Positions 33,313 through 45,414 are shown, counted from the stretch's first letter. The stretch: 64,000 nucleotides of DNA from Schumannella sp. 10F1B-5-1 (GCF_006517535.1 NZ_VHQH01000001.1:1-64000); one strand, 5' to 3'. Translations and numbers: made by a program. Notes: a model not told the origin generated them from the letters alone.

Positions 33313-33313
33313 G

Positions 33314-34693
33314 TCAGCCTCGCGCTCCGTAGAGCGGCGACACCGCCTGCTCGGCCTCGTGGTCGGGGCCGAGCGGGATGCCGCTGCGGTCGCGCAGCAG
33401 GAGGGTCGCGAGGAGGCCGAGCACGGTCATGCCGGCCAGGTAGACCGTGACCGAGACGGTCGTGCCGGTCGCCTGCACGAGCGCCGTCGCGATGGTGGGG
33501 GCGAAGGCGCCACCGAGGATCGCGCCGATCGCGTAGGAGATCGAGACGCCCGAGAAGCGGATCGACGCGGGGAACAGCTCGGAGTAGAGCGCCGCCTGCG
33601 GTCCGTAGGTGAGGCCGAGGCCGAGCGTCAGCAGCACGAGACCGACCGTGAGCAGGCCGATGCTGCCGCTGTTGACGAGCGGGAACAGCGCGAAGACGCC
33701 CACGAGCTGCAGGATCCAGCCGGCGATGTAGGTCGTGCGGCGGCCGATGCGGTCGCTGATCCACCCGGCGAACCAGGTCGACAGCAGCCAGGTCACGGCC
33801 GAGCCGGCGACCGCCCACAGCACCGGTCCGCGCTCGAAGCCGAGCGGGCCATCCGGGTTCGTGGCGTAGTTCTGGATGTAGCCGCCGGTGGTCATGTAGC
33901 CGACGGCGTTGTTGCCGGCGAAGACGAACGCGGCGACGATCACGAGCACGATGTGCTTGCGGAACAGCTGCACGATCGGCATGCGCGTCTGCTCCTTGCG
34001 CTCGGCGATCTCCGCGAACACGGGGCTCTCCTCGACGCGGCGGCGCACGTAGTAGCCGATCAGGATGAGCACGACCGACAGCAGGAACGGCACCCGCCAG
34101 CCCCACACCAGGAAGGCGTCGCCGGGCGCGATGACCGACATGAGCGCCATGGTGCCCGAGGCGAGCAGCAGGCCGAGCGGCACGCCGATCTGGGGCGAGG
34201 CGCCGAAGAGTCCGCGCTTGGCCTTGGGGGCGTGCTCGACGGCCATCAGCACGGCGCCGCCCCACTCGCCGCCGGCCGAGATGCCCTGCACGATGCGCAG
34301 GAAGATCAGCAGCAGCGGCGCGCCGATCCCGATCGCGTCGTAGGTCGGCAGCAGTCCGACGAGCGCGGTCGCGAGGCCCATGAGGATGAGCGTGACCATG
34401 AGCACGACGCGGCGGCCGTGCTTGTCGCCGAAGTGGCCGGCGAGGAATGCGCCGAGCGGACGGAACAGGAAGCTGATGCCGACCGTCAGGAACGACAGCA
34501 GGGTGGCGACGCCGGGACCGGCGGGGCCGAAGAACAGCTGGCCGAACACGAGTCCGGCCGCCGAGGCGTAGATGAAGAAGTCGTACCACTCGACCGTGGT
34601 GCCGACCACGGTCGCGAAGACCACGCGGCGGCGATCGCTCGTGAAGGCGATCGTGCCCGTGGGCGTCAGGCTGCTCGAATCGGGGGTGCTCAT
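33314..34693 (-). CDS. MFS transporter, MHS type (aromatic acid or dicarboxylate symporter)
   Basis: The 459-residue protein has about 12 helices. Helix 1 reads TVVGTTVEWYDFFIYASAA (~30-48), and GHFGDKHGRRVVLMVTLILMG contains the MFS loop with D and GRR around residue 88. GEWGGAVLMAVEHAP (~142) is an MHS signature. It is followed directly by the flavoprotein hydroxylase gene (one-base gap) and is divergent from the homoprotocatechuate operon across a 152-base spacer. It therefore probably imports the hydroxylated aromatic acid used by this island. It resembles ShiA- and KgtP-like proteins; the substrate cannot be read from the sequence. Confidence 0.92.
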   Translation of the reverse strand: MSTPDSSSLTPTGTIAFTSDRRRVVFATVVGTTVEWYDFFIYASAAGLVFGQLFFGPAGPGVATLLSFLTVGISFLFRPLGAFLAGHFGDKHGRRVVLMVTLILMGLATALVGLLPTYDAIGIGAPLLLIFLRIVQGISAGGEWGGAVLMAVEHAPKAKRGLFGASPQIGVPLGLLLASGTMALMSVIAPGDAFLVWGWRVPFLLSVVLILIGYYVRRRVEESPVFAEIAERKEQTRMPIVQLFRKHIVLVIVAAFVFAGNNAVGYMTTGGYIQNYATNPDGPLGFERGPVLWAVAGSAVTWLLSTWFAGWISDRIGRRTTYIAGWILQLVGVFALFPLVNSGSIGLLTVGLVLLTLGLGLTYGPQAALYSELFPASIRFSGVSISYAIGAILGGAFAPTIATALVQATGTTVSVTVYLAGMTVLGLLATLLLRDRSGIPLGPDHEAEQAVSPLYGARG

Positions 34694-34804
34694 CGTCGGG
34701 TCCCTCTCGTGACGTCGCTGTCATGGATGCGGCCCGTTCCGGGGTGCTGTCCGGTGGGGTGGTTCTGGGGTGGTGATGCAGGGTGTTGCCCGGCCGCATT
34801 CGGA

Positions 34805-34826
34805 TCATATACGATTTCGAATACGA
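34805..34826. promoter_or_regulatory. Candidate GntR operator in the hpa divergent promoter
   Basis: A 22-base imperfect palindrome (16 of 22 positions symmetric) with half-sites TCATATACGA and its mirror form GAATACGA. It is the only AT-rich stretch in the 152-base spacer and sits 20 bases before the ATG at 34846. GntR proteins often bind TNGTATACNA-like sites, and a gntR gene is second in this operon. Control of both the hpa operon and the divergent MFS/hydroxylase pair from this site is inferred. Confidence 0.5.
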
Positions 34827-34845
34827 CACAAGAGCGAGGGAGCTC

Positions 34846-36378
34846 ATGAGCATCGATCCGAGCAGCGCCGCCGATCCGCGCTACGCCGCCCTTCCCGGCC
34901 GCCCCGGCACCGTGATCGCCGTGCACCTCTCCTACGCCTCGCGCGCCGCCCAGCGCGGCCGCCACCCCGCCGCCCCCTCCTACTTCGTCAAGCCGTCGAG
35001 CTCGGTGCAGGCCTCGGGCGGCACGATCGAGCGCCCCCTCGGCACCGAGCTGCTCGCCTTCGAGGGCGAGGTCGCGCTCGTGATCGGCGCCCCGGCGCAC
35101 CGCGTCACCGCCGCCGACGCCTGGACCCACGTCGCCGCCGTCACCGCCGCCAACGACTTCGGCCTCTACGACCTGCGCGCCAACGACTCCGGCTCGAACC
35201 TGCGCTCGAAGGGCGGACCGGGCTTCACCCCGCTCGGCCCGTCGCGCATCCCGGCCGCCGGCCTCGACCCGGCCGCCCTGCGCGTGCGCACCTGGGTCGA
35301 CGACGCACTGGTGCAAGACGACACGACGGCCGAGCTGATCTTCCCGCTCGCGCAGATCGTCGCCGACCTGTCGCAGCACCTCGTGCTCGAGCCCGGCGAC
35401 GTCATCCTGACCGGCACTCCGGCCGGCTCCTCGGTCGTGCAGCCCGGCCAGGTCGTCGCCGTCGAGGTGGATGCGCCCACCGCCCCCGGAGCGCCGACCA
35501 CGGGTCGTCTCGTCACCACCGTGACGCAGGGCGAGGTCCCGTTCGACGCGAGCCTCGGCTCGCTGCCGGCCGTCGACGACCGGCAACGCAGCGAGGCGTG
35601 GGGATCGCGGGAGGCCGCGGGGCTGCCGCCGGTCGAAGAGGCCGAGGGGACCGCCTCCACTGCTGAAGCCCGCGCGCTGGACGCTCCCCCGTCCCTCGCC
35701 CCCGAGCTGCGCGCCCTGCTCGAGTCCGTGCCGACCGCCGCGCTCTCGGGCCAGCTGCGCAAGCGCGGACTCGACAACGTCACGATCGAGGGCGTGCGCC
35801 CCACCCGCCCCGGCCAGAAGCTCGTCGGCGTCGCGACCACGCTGCGCTTCGTGCCGCTGCGCGAAGACCTGTTCGCGAGCCACGGCGGCGGGCAGAACGC
35901 GCAGAAGCAGGCCTTCGACGCCGTGCGCCCCGGCGAGGTCATCGTGATCGAGGCCCGCGGCGAGAGCGGCTCGGGCACCCTCGGCGACGTGCTCGCCCTG
36001 CGCGCGCACGCCCGCGGCGCCGCCGGCGTCGTGACCGACGGCGGGGTGCGCGACATCGACGCCGTCGCCGCCGTCGACCTGCCCGTCTTCGCCCGCGGCG
36101 GCCACCCCGCCGTGCTCGGCCGCAAGCACGTGCCCTGGGAGGTCGGCGGCACGATCGCCTGCGGCGGCACCACGGTGCAGCCCGGCGACGTCATCGTCGG
36201 CGACGCCGACGGCGTGCTCGTCGTTCCGGCCGCGCTCGTGCGCGAGGTTGCCGAGGCGGCCCGCGCGCAGGAGGACGAGGACGCCTGGGTCGCCGAGCAG
36301 GTCGAGGCCGGGCATCCCCTCGACGGGCTGTTCCCGATGAACACCGAGTGGCGCGCGAAGTACGAGGCGAGCCGATGA
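34846..36378 (+). CDS. FAH-domain / RraA-domain fusion (HpaG-like isomerase plus probable decarboxylase)
   Basis: The 510-residue protein joins two families. Residues ~20-255 are a fumarylacetoacetate hydrolase fold: ELLAFEGEVALVIGAPAHRV carries the metal-binding ExE pair, then ANDFGLYDLR and DVILTGTPAGSS. Residues ~290-500 are RraA/HMG-aldolase-like: GVATTLRFVP, GTLGDVLALRAHARGAAGVV, DGGVRDID (metal and substrate Arg/Asp) and DVIVGDADGVLVVP. In the classic homoprotocatechuate route, HpaG has two FAH domains that decarboxylate OPET and isomerise the product. Here an RraA-like domain, a fold whose members decarboxylate oxaloacetate and cleave HMG, replaces one of them. It is first in the hpa operon, preceded by GAGGGAG, and overlaps gntR by four bases. 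Confidence 0.9.
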   Translation: MSIDPSSAADPRYAALPGRPGTVIAVHLSYASRAAQRGRHPAAPSYFVKPSSSVQASGGTIERPLGTELLAFEGEVALVIGAPAHRVTAADAWTHVAAVTAANDFGLYDLRANDSGSNLRSKGGPGFTPLGPSRIPAAGLDPAALRVRTWVDDALVQDDTTAELIFPLAQIVADLSQHLVLEPGDVILTGTPAGSSVVQPGQVVAVEVDAPTAPGAPTTGRLVTTVTQGEVPFDASLGSLPAVDDRQRSEAWGSREAAGLPPVEEAEGTASTAEARALDAPPSLAPELRALLESVPTAALSGQLRKRGLDNVTIEGVRPTRPGQKLVGVATTLRFVPLREDLFASHGGGQNAQKQAFDAVRPGEVIVIEARGESGSGTLGDVLALRAHARGAAGVVTDGGVRDIDAVAAVDLPVFARGGHPAVLGRKHVPWEVGGTIACGGTTVQPGDVIVGDADGVLVVPAALVREVAEAARAQEDEDAWVAEQVEAGHPLDGLFPMNTEWRAKYEASR

Positions 36379-37076
36379 GCCGCCCCGACACCACCCCCGC
36401 CGAGGTCACCCTGAGCAAGTCGCAGCGCGCCTACCACTGGGTCAAGGAGCGCATCGCCTCGCAGGAGTTCACCCCCGGCTACCGGCTCGTGCTCGGCACG
36501 ATCGCGACCGAGCTCGACATGAGCGTCGTGCCCGTGCGCGAGGCGATCCGGCAGCTCGAAGCCGAGGGTCTCGTGACCTTCGAGCGCAACGTCGGCGCGC
36601 GCGTCTCGATGGTCGACGACACGCAGTACCGCCACAGCATGCAGGCGCTGAGCATCCTCGAGGGCGGCGCCACCGCACTCGCCTCGCGCGCCCTCACCGC
36701 CGACGACATCGCCCACGCCCGGGAGATCAACGCGCAGATGATCGCCACGCTCGACCACTTCGACCCGCGCGCGTTCACGCGGCTGAACCAGCAGTTCCAC
36801 TCGACGCTGTTCGCCAAGACCGCCAACCCGCGCATGCTCGAGCTCGTCGAGGCCGAGTGGGCCCGCCTCGGGCACCTGCGCGACTCGACCTTCAGCTTCG
36901 TTCCCGGCCGCGCCCACGAGTCGGTGCGCGAGCACGAGCAGATCCTGCAGCTCATCGAGCAGCGCGCCTCGCTGCTCGACATCGACACGGCCGCGCGCCG
37001 CCACCGCGCCGCGACCCTCGACGCCTACCTGATCCACGAGCACCCGGGCGAAGCGCTCGGCCTGCCCCGCGACTGA
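36375..37076 (+). CDS. GntR/FCD-family regulator of the hpa operon
   Basis: The 233-residue protein has the winged helix (AYHWVKERIASQEFTPGYRL, then IATELDMSVVPVREAIRQLEAEG; residues ~16-65) and an FCD effector domain with the metal-site pattern: Asp/His in LNQQFHSTLF (~135), and HESVREHEQIL with further histidines (~178). Such regulators sense small carboxylic acids. The ATG overlaps the FAH-RraA gene by four bases and 66 bases separate it from hpaE, so it is co-transcribed with the pathway. It is the likely ligand of the palindrome at 34805-34826. Confidence 0.9.
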   Translation: MSRPDTTPAEVTLSKSQRAYHWVKERIASQEFTPGYRLVLGTIATELDMSVVPVREAIRQLEAEGLVTFERNVGARVSMVDDTQYRHSMQALSILEGGATALASRALTADDIAHAREINAQMIATLDHFDPRAFTRLNQQFHSTLFAKTANPRMLELVEAEWARLGHLRDSTFSFVPGRAHESVREHEQILQLIEQRASLLDIDTAARRHRAATLDAYLIHEHPGEALGLPRD

Positions 37077-37142
37077 CCGGATGCGCGGCGCCGACGCCGC
37101 GACTCCCCCGCCCCGCCTCCACCGATCCGATCGGAGAACCAG

Positions 37143-38663
37143 ATGACCGACACCAGCACCGCCGCGCGACCGGCCCACGTGCCCGCCGACCTGCCCACGC
37201 GCATCCAGCACTACATCGACGGCGAGTTCGTCGACTCGGCCGACGGCGGCACCTTCGACGTGCTCGACCCGGTGTCGAACCAGACCTACCTGCAGGCCGC
37301 CGCCGGCAAGAAGGCCGACATCGACCGCGCCGTCGCGGCCGCCCGCCGCGCCTTCACCGAGGGCCCCTGGCCGCGCATGCTGCCGCGCGAGCGCTCGCGC
37401 GTGCTCAACCGCATCGCCGACATCGTCGAGTCACGGGATGCGCGGCTCGCCGAGCTCGAGAGCTTCGACTCCGGGCTGCCGATCACCCAGGCGCTGGGTC
37501 AGGCGCGGCGCGCGGCCGAGAACTTCCGCTTCTTCGCCGACCTGATCGTCGCGCAGGCCGATGACACCTACAAGGTGCCCGGTCGCCAGATCAACTACGT
37601 CAACCGCAAGCCGATCGGCGTCGCCGGGCTCATCACGCCGTGGAACACGCCCTTCATGCTCGAGTCGTGGAAGCTCGCCCCGGCGATCGCCACGGGCAAC
37701 ACGGTCGTGCTGAAGCCGGCCGAGTTCACGCCGCTGTCGGCCTCGCTCTGGGCGGGCATCTTCGAGGAGGCCGGGCTGCCGCAGGGCGTCTTCAACCTCG
37801 TCAACGGCCTCGGCGAGGATGCCGGCGACGCGCTCGTGAAGCACCCCGACGTGCCGCTCATCTCGTTCACGGGCGAGTCGAGCACCGGGCAGCTGATCTT
37901 CGGCAACGCCGCCCCGTTCCTCAAGGGCCTGTCGATGGAGCTCGGCGGCAAGAGCCCCGCCGTCGTCTTCGCCGACGCCGACCTCGACGCCGCGATCGAC
38001 GCGACCATCTTCGGGGTGTTCTCGCTCAACGGCGAACGCTGCACCGCCGGCAGCCGCATCCTCGTCGAGCGCCCCGTCTACGACGAGTTCGTGCGCCGCT
38101 ACGCCGCGCAGGCCGACCGGGTCGTCGTCGGGTACCCGCACGACCCCGCCACCGAGGTCGGCGCGCTCGTGCATCCCGAGCACTACGACAAGGTCATGAG
38201 CTACGTCGATCTCGGCAAGACCGAGGGCCGACTGGTCGCCGGCGGCGGCCGACCCGAGGGCTTCGAGACCGGCAACTTCGTGCGCCCCACCGTGTTCGCC
38301 GACGTACCCGCCGACGCCCGCATCTTCCAGGAGGAGATCTTCGGCCCCGTCGTCGCGATCACCCCCTTCGACACGGATGCGGAAGCGCTCGAGCTGGCCA
38401 ACGGCGTCAAGTACGGCCTCGCCGCCTACATCTGGACCAACGACCTCAAGCGGGCGCACAACTTCTCGCAGGCCGTCGAGGCCGGGATGGTCTGGCTCAA
38501 CTCGAACAACGTGCGCGACCTGCGCACCCCCTTCGGCGGCGTCAAGGCCTCGGGCCTCGGCCACGAGGGCGGCTACCGCTCGATCGACTTCTACACCGAC
38601 CAGCAGGCCGTGCACATCACGCTCGGCGCTGTGCACAACCCCACCTTCGGCAAGGACGCCTGA
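37143..38663 (+). CDS. hpaE: 5-carboxymethyl-2-hydroxymuconate semialdehyde dehydrogenase
   Basis: The 506-residue ALDH has general base E266 (MELGGKSPA), nucleophile C300 (NGERCTAGSR), the cofactor segment GLITPWNTPFMLESWKLAPA and FTGESSTGQLI. SLNGERCTAGSRILVE is typical of the HpaE branch. The reaction is NAD+-dependent oxidation of the ring-cleavage semialdehyde to 5-carboxymethyl-2-hydroxymuconate. It is placed directly before the ring-cleaving dioxygenase gene, which starts on its stop codon (TGATG). GGAG precedes the ATG. Assignment rests on the motif and on the complete hpa neighbourhood. Confidence 0.92.
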   Translation: MTDTSTAARPAHVPADLPTRIQHYIDGEFVDSADGGTFDVLDPVSNQTYLQAAAGKKADIDRAVAAARRAFTEGPWPRMLPRERSRVLNRIADIVESRDARLAELESFDSGLPITQALGQARRAAENFRFFADLIVAQADDTYKVPGRQINYVNRKPIGVAGLITPWNTPFMLESWKLAPAIATGNTVVLKPAEFTPLSASLWAGIFEEAGLPQGVFNLVNGLGEDAGDALVKHPDVPLISFTGESSTGQLIFGNAAPFLKGLSMELGGKSPAVVFADADLDAAIDATIFGVFSLNGERCTAGSRILVERPVYDEFVRRYAAQADRVVVGYPHDPATEVGALVHPEHYDKVMSYVDLGKTEGRLVAGGGRPEGFETGNFVRPTVFADVPADARIFQEEIFGPVVAITPFDTDAEALELANGVKYGLAAYIWTNDLKRAHNFSQAVEAGMVWLNSNNVRDLRTPFGGVKASGLGHEGGYRSIDFYTDQQAVHITLGAVHNPTFGKDA

Positions 38664-39859
38664 TGACCCACCACGACAAGACCCTCACCTCCTCCGGCTT
38701 CTACGTCAGCCAGGAGGCGCCCATCCACGCCGACGACCCGATCCCGACGCCGACCGCGCCGGCGCCCGACATCCTGCGCTGCGCCTACATGGAGCTCGTG
38801 GTCACCGACCTCGCCGCGTCGCGCGTGTTCTACGTCGACATCCTCGGCCTGCACGTCACCGAGGAGGACGACGAGACGATCTACCTGCGGTCGACGGAGG
38901 AGTTCATCCACCACAACCTGGTGCTGCGCAAGGGGCCGATCGCCGCGGTCGCCGCGTTCTCGTACCGGGTGCGCAGCGCCGACGACCTCGACAAGGCCGT
39001 CGCGTTCTACACCGAGCTGGGATGCCGGGTCGAGCGTCGCGAGGGCGGCTTCACGAAGGGCATCGGCGACTCGGTGCGGGTGACCGACCCGCTCGGATTC
39101 CCCTACGAGTTCTTCCACGCCACCGACCACGTCGAGCGCCTGTCGTGGCGCTACGACCTGCACACGCCCGGCGAGCTCGTGCGCCTCGACCACTTCAACC
39201 AGATCACGCCCGACGTGCCGCGCGCGGTCAACTTCATGCAGTCGCTCGGCTTCCGGGTGACCGAGGACATCCAAGACGACGAGGGCGTCGTCTACGCCGC
39301 GTGGATGCGCCGCAAGCCCACCGTGCACGACACCGCTATGACCGGCGGCGACGGGCCCCGCATGCACCACGTCTGCTTCGCGACGCACGAGAAGCACAAC
39401 ATCCTCGCCATCTGCGACAAGCTCGGGGCTCTGCGCCGCAGCGACGCGATCGAGCGCGGCCCCGGTCGCCACGGCGTCTCGAACGCCTTCTACCTCTACC
39501 TGCGCGACCCCGACGGGCACCGCGTCGAGGTCTACACGCAGGACTACTACACGGGCGACCCCGACAACCCCGTCGTCACCTGGGACGTGCACGACAACCA
39601 GCGCCGCGACTGGTGGGGCAACCCGGTCGTGCCCAGCTGGTACACCGACGGCTCGCTCGTGCTCGACCTCGACGGGAACCCCCAGCCGGTCGTCGCGCGC
39701 GAGCACTCCAGCGAGATGGCCGTCACGATCGGCGCCGACGGGTTCTCGTACACGCGCGCCGACGACGAGCGGGATGCGCTGCCCGAGTGGAAGCAGGGCG
39801 AGGCGGCCCCGGCCGCGCCGGCCGCGCCGTCGGAGTTCAAGCTCGGGAACCAGCTCTGA
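38663..39859 (+). CDS. hpaD: 3,4-dihydroxyphenylacetate 2,3-dioxygenase (extradiol, vicinal oxygen chelate type)
   Basis: The 398-residue protein has two VOC modules. Metal ligands are visible as His177 (VRLDHFNQITPDV), His235/236 (PRMHHVCFATHEK) and Glu289 (GHRVEVYTQDYYTGDP). These match the Fe/Mn homoprotocatechuate dioxygenases of Brevibacterium and Arthrobacter, and the N-terminal module also has YMELVVTDLAASRVFYVDIL. It cleaves the ring of homoprotocatechuate next to the hydroxyls to the semialdehyde used by HpaE. The long start (~40 residues before YMELV) and an Ala/Pro-rich C-terminal tail are extra. Coupled to hpaE (TGATG) and followed after one base by hpaH. Confidence 0.94.
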   Translation: MTHHDKTLTSSGFYVSQEAPIHADDPIPTPTAPAPDILRCAYMELVVTDLAASRVFYVDILGLHVTEEDDETIYLRSTEEFIHHNLVLRKGPIAAVAAFSYRVRSADDLDKAVAFYTELGCRVERREGGFTKGIGDSVRVTDPLGFPYEFFHATDHVERLSWRYDLHTPGELVRLDHFNQITPDVPRAVNFMQSLGFRVTEDIQDDEGVVYAAWMRRKPTVHDTAMTGGDGPRMHHVCFATHEKHNILAICDKLGALRRSDAIERGPGRHGVSNAFYLYLRDPDGHRVEVYTQDYYTGDPDNPVVTWDVHDNQRRDWWGNPVVPSWYTDGSLVLDLDGNPQPVVAREHSSEMAVTIGADGFSYTRADDERDALPEWKQGEAAPAAPAAPSEFKLGNQL

Positions 39860-39860
39860 C

Positions 39861-40655
39861 ATGGCCGGCGCACTGAACTCCGAGACGATCGCGCTGATCG
39901 CCGAGGAGCTCGCGGTCGCCGATCGCGAGCACGCGGTCATGCCGCGCATCACCGCGCGCTGGCCGCAGGCGACCATCGACGACTCGTACGCGATCCAGGG
40001 AGTCTGGCGCGATCGCCAGGTCGCGGCCGGGCGCCGGCTCGTGGGGCGCAAGATCGGCCTCACCTCGAAGGCGATGCAGCAGGCCACCGGCATCACCGAG
40101 CCCGACTACGGCGTCATGTTCGACGACACCGTCTACGACAGCGGCGCCGACATCCCCGTCGACCACTTCTCGAACGTGCGCATCGAGGTCGAGCTGGCCT
40201 TCGTGCTGAAGTCGCCGCTCGAGGGGCCGGGATGCACGCGCGACGACGTGCTCGCCGCGACCGACTACGTCGTGCCCGCCCTCGAGGTGCTCAACTCGCA
40301 CATCGAGCTCGAGGGCCGCACGATCGTCGACACGATCAGCGACAACGCCGCCTACGGCGCCATGGTGCTCGGCGAGGTGCGCAAGCGGCCCGACGAGATC
40401 GACCTGCGCTGGGTGCCGGGCCTGCTCTACAAGAACGGCGAGATCGAGGAGACCGGCGTCGCCGCCGGCGTTCTCGACCACCCCGCGACGGGCGTCGCCT
40501 GGCTGGCCGACAAGTTCCACCAGCACGGCGCGCGGCTCGAGGCCGGCGAGATCATCCTCGCCGGATCGTTCACCCGCCCGATGTGGGTCGGCCGCGGCGA
40601 CGAGGTGCGGTGCGACTATGGCCCGATGGGAGAGATCCGATGCCGCTTCGTCTGA
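39861..40655 (+). CDS. hpaH: 2-oxo-hept-4-ene-1,7-dioate hydratase
   Basis: The 264-residue protein is a FAH-related hydratase: GRKIGLTSKAMQQATGI (~50-66), then VELAFVLKSPLEGPG with the metal Glu (~110), LEVLNSHIE (~146), and SDNAAYGAMVLG (~160). IILAGSFTRP near residue 240 ends the active site. It adds water to the dienoate to form 4-hydroxy-2-oxoheptane-1,7-dioate, the substrate of HpaI. It starts one base after the hpaD stop codon and overlaps hpaI by 16 bases, so translation is coupled. Related hydratases of other meta pathways (MhpD, DmpE) are close, but the context settles the name. Confidence 0.93.
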   Translation: MAGALNSETIALIAEELAVADREHAVMPRITARWPQATIDDSYAIQGVWRDRQVAAGRRLVGRKIGLTSKAMQQATGITEPDYGVMFDDTVYDSGADIPVDHFSNVRIEVELAFVLKSPLEGPGCTRDDVLAATDYVVPALEVLNSHIELEGRTIVDTISDNAAYGAMVLGEVRKRPDEIDLRWVPGLLYKNGEIEETGVAAGVLDHPATGVAWLADKFHQHGARLEAGEIILAGSFTRPMWVGRGDEVRCDYGPMGEIRCRFV

Positions 40656-41443
40656 CCCCGTCGCTCGGCGCCCGCCTCGTCGCGGAGCCGCAGCGTCCCG
40701 TCATCGGCATGTGGGTGTCGTCGGGCAGCCCGCTCGTCGCCGAGATCTGCGCCGGATCGGGACTCGACTGGCTGCTGATCGACATGGAGCACTCCCCCAA
40801 CGGCCTCGAGGGCGTGCTCGCGCAGCTGCACGCCGTCGCGGGCTACGACGTCACGCCGGTCGTGCGGGTTCCCTCGGCCGACCCGGTCGTGCTCAAGCAG
40901 GTGCTCGACCTCGGCGCGCAGACCGTGCTCGTGCCGATGATCGACAGCGCCGCGGCGGCCCGGGATGCGGTGCGCGCCGTGCGCTATCCCCCGCACGGCA
41001 TCCGCGGGGTCGGCAGCGCGCTCGCCCGCTCCGCGCGCTGGAACCGCGTCGACGGCTACCTCGCCGACGCCTCGTCGCACGTGTCGCTGCTCGTGCAGGT
41101 CGAGACGGCGGCCGCCGTCGCCGCGGCCGGCGAGATCGCCGCCGTCGACGGCATCGACGGCGTCTTCGTCGGACCCAGCGACCTGTCGGCATCGATGGGC
41201 CTGCTCGGCCAGCAGACGCATCCGGATGTCGTCGCCGCCGTGCAGACCGCGTTCGCCGCGATCCAGGATGCGGGCACCCCGGTCGGCGTGAACGCCTTCG
41301 ACCCGGAGACCGCCGACGCCTACCTCGCCGCGGGTGCGCGCTTCGTGCTGGTCGGCGCCGACGTCGCCCTGCTCGCTCGCGGATCGGAGGCGCTGGCCGC
41401 GCGCTTCTCCGACGGCACCGCGGAGGACCGCGCGAGCTACTGA
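40640..41443 (+). CDS. hpaI: 4-hydroxy-2-oxo-heptane-1,7-dioate aldolase
   Basis: The 267-residue HpcH/HpaI aldolase has the catalytic His in LLIDMEHSPNG (~45), Arg in HGIRGVGSALARS, and metal ligands Glu in VQVETAAAV and Asp in GPSDLSASMG. It splits the hydroxy-oxo-diacid into pyruvate and succinate semialdehyde. It is the last gene of the homoprotocatechuate operon and ends just before a strong bidirectional terminator. The 16-base overlap with hpaH suggests tight coupling. A succinate semialdehyde dehydrogenase is not in this operon, although other ALDHs are nearby. Confidence 0.94.
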   Translation: MPLRLTPSLGARLVAEPQRPVIGMWVSSGSPLVAEICAGSGLDWLLIDMEHSPNGLEGVLAQLHAVAGYDVTPVVRVPSADPVVLKQVLDLGAQTVLVPMIDSAAAARDAVRAVRYPPHGIRGVGSALARSARWNRVDGYLADASSHVSLLVQVETAAAVAAAGEIAAVDGIDGVFVGPSDLSASMGLLGQQTHPDVVAAVQTAFAAIQDAGTPVGVNAFDPETADAYLAAGARFVLVGADVALLARGSEALAARFSDGTAEDRASY

Positions 41444-41464
41444 GCGCCGTCGCCGCCGCGCACG

Positions 41465-41501
41465 ACGGAGGGCGCCCCGCACGATGCGGGGCGCCCTCCG
41501 T
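41465..41501. terminator. Bidirectional terminator between hpaI and argG
   Basis: Stem 41465-41481 pairs perfectly with 41485-41501 (17 base pairs, outer end ACGGAGGG, inner end CCCGCA) around a three-base loop CGA. It lies between convergent genes ending at 41443 and 41526. There is no T tract, as is typical for GC-rich actinobacteria. Confidence 0.9.
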
Positions 41502-41525
41502 GGTGCCCTGAGGCGAGCGCTGCGC

Positions 41526-44978
<3,453 letters not shown>

Positions 44979-45003
44979 TCAGGCTATCGACGGGGCGGTC
45001 CGC

Positions 45004-45414
45004 TCAGCGCCCGGGCACCACCGCGACGGCCTTGACCTCGACCAGGAAGTCGGGCGAGTTGAGCTGCGCCACGCCGACGGCCGTCCAGGCCGGCAGGTGG
45101 GTGGGATCGCCGAAGTGGCGCCGCTTGATCGCCTGGAAGGTCGGCATCTGCGCGGGCACATCGGTGTGATAGCTGACGAGCTCGACGACGTCGTGCGCCG
45201 CGCATCCCGCCGCCGCGAGCACGGCCAGCAGGTTGTCGAAGACGGCCTCGATGTGCGCCTCGAGCGAGCTCGTGACCGGCACCAGCGCGCGGTCGCGGCC
45301 GACCTGGCCCGACACGTAGAGCAGGTCGCCGACGCGCACGGCCGGCGCGTAGTTGCCCGACTCGACCAGCGTGGCCATGAAGTCGGGCGCGACGATCTCG
45401 CGGTCGCGGCTCAT
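45004..45414 (-). CDS. RidA-family (YjgF/UK114) protein
   Basis: The 136-residue protein has the RidA fold: YAPAVRVGDLLYVSGQVGRD (~23-42), IEAVFDNLLAVLAAAGC, and VAQLNSPDFLVEVKAVAVVP at the end. RidA proteins hydrolyse reactive enamine/imine intermediates made by PLP enzymes. The arginine usually found near the third quarter that binds the carboxylate is not obvious: the strand reads RRHFGDPTHLPAWTAVGVAQL. Thus it may be a Rid-subfamily member with another substrate. Its ATG overlaps the stop of the class-III aminotransferase gene by four bases, so it probably clears or converts the imine product of that enzyme. Confidence 0.9.
   Translation of the reverse strand: MSRDREIVAPDFMATLVESGNYAPAVRVGDLLYVSGQVGRDRALVPVTSSLEAHIEAVFDNLLAVLAAAGCAAHDVVELVSYHTDVPAQMPTFQAIKRRHFGDPTHLPAWTAVGVAQLNSPDFLVEVKAVAVVPGR

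Noticed and set aside
41465-41501. Hairpin as part of the palindromic repeat families
   Set aside because: Its sequence is unrelated to the repeats and its position between convergent stop codons fits a terminator. The same applies to 54992-55040.
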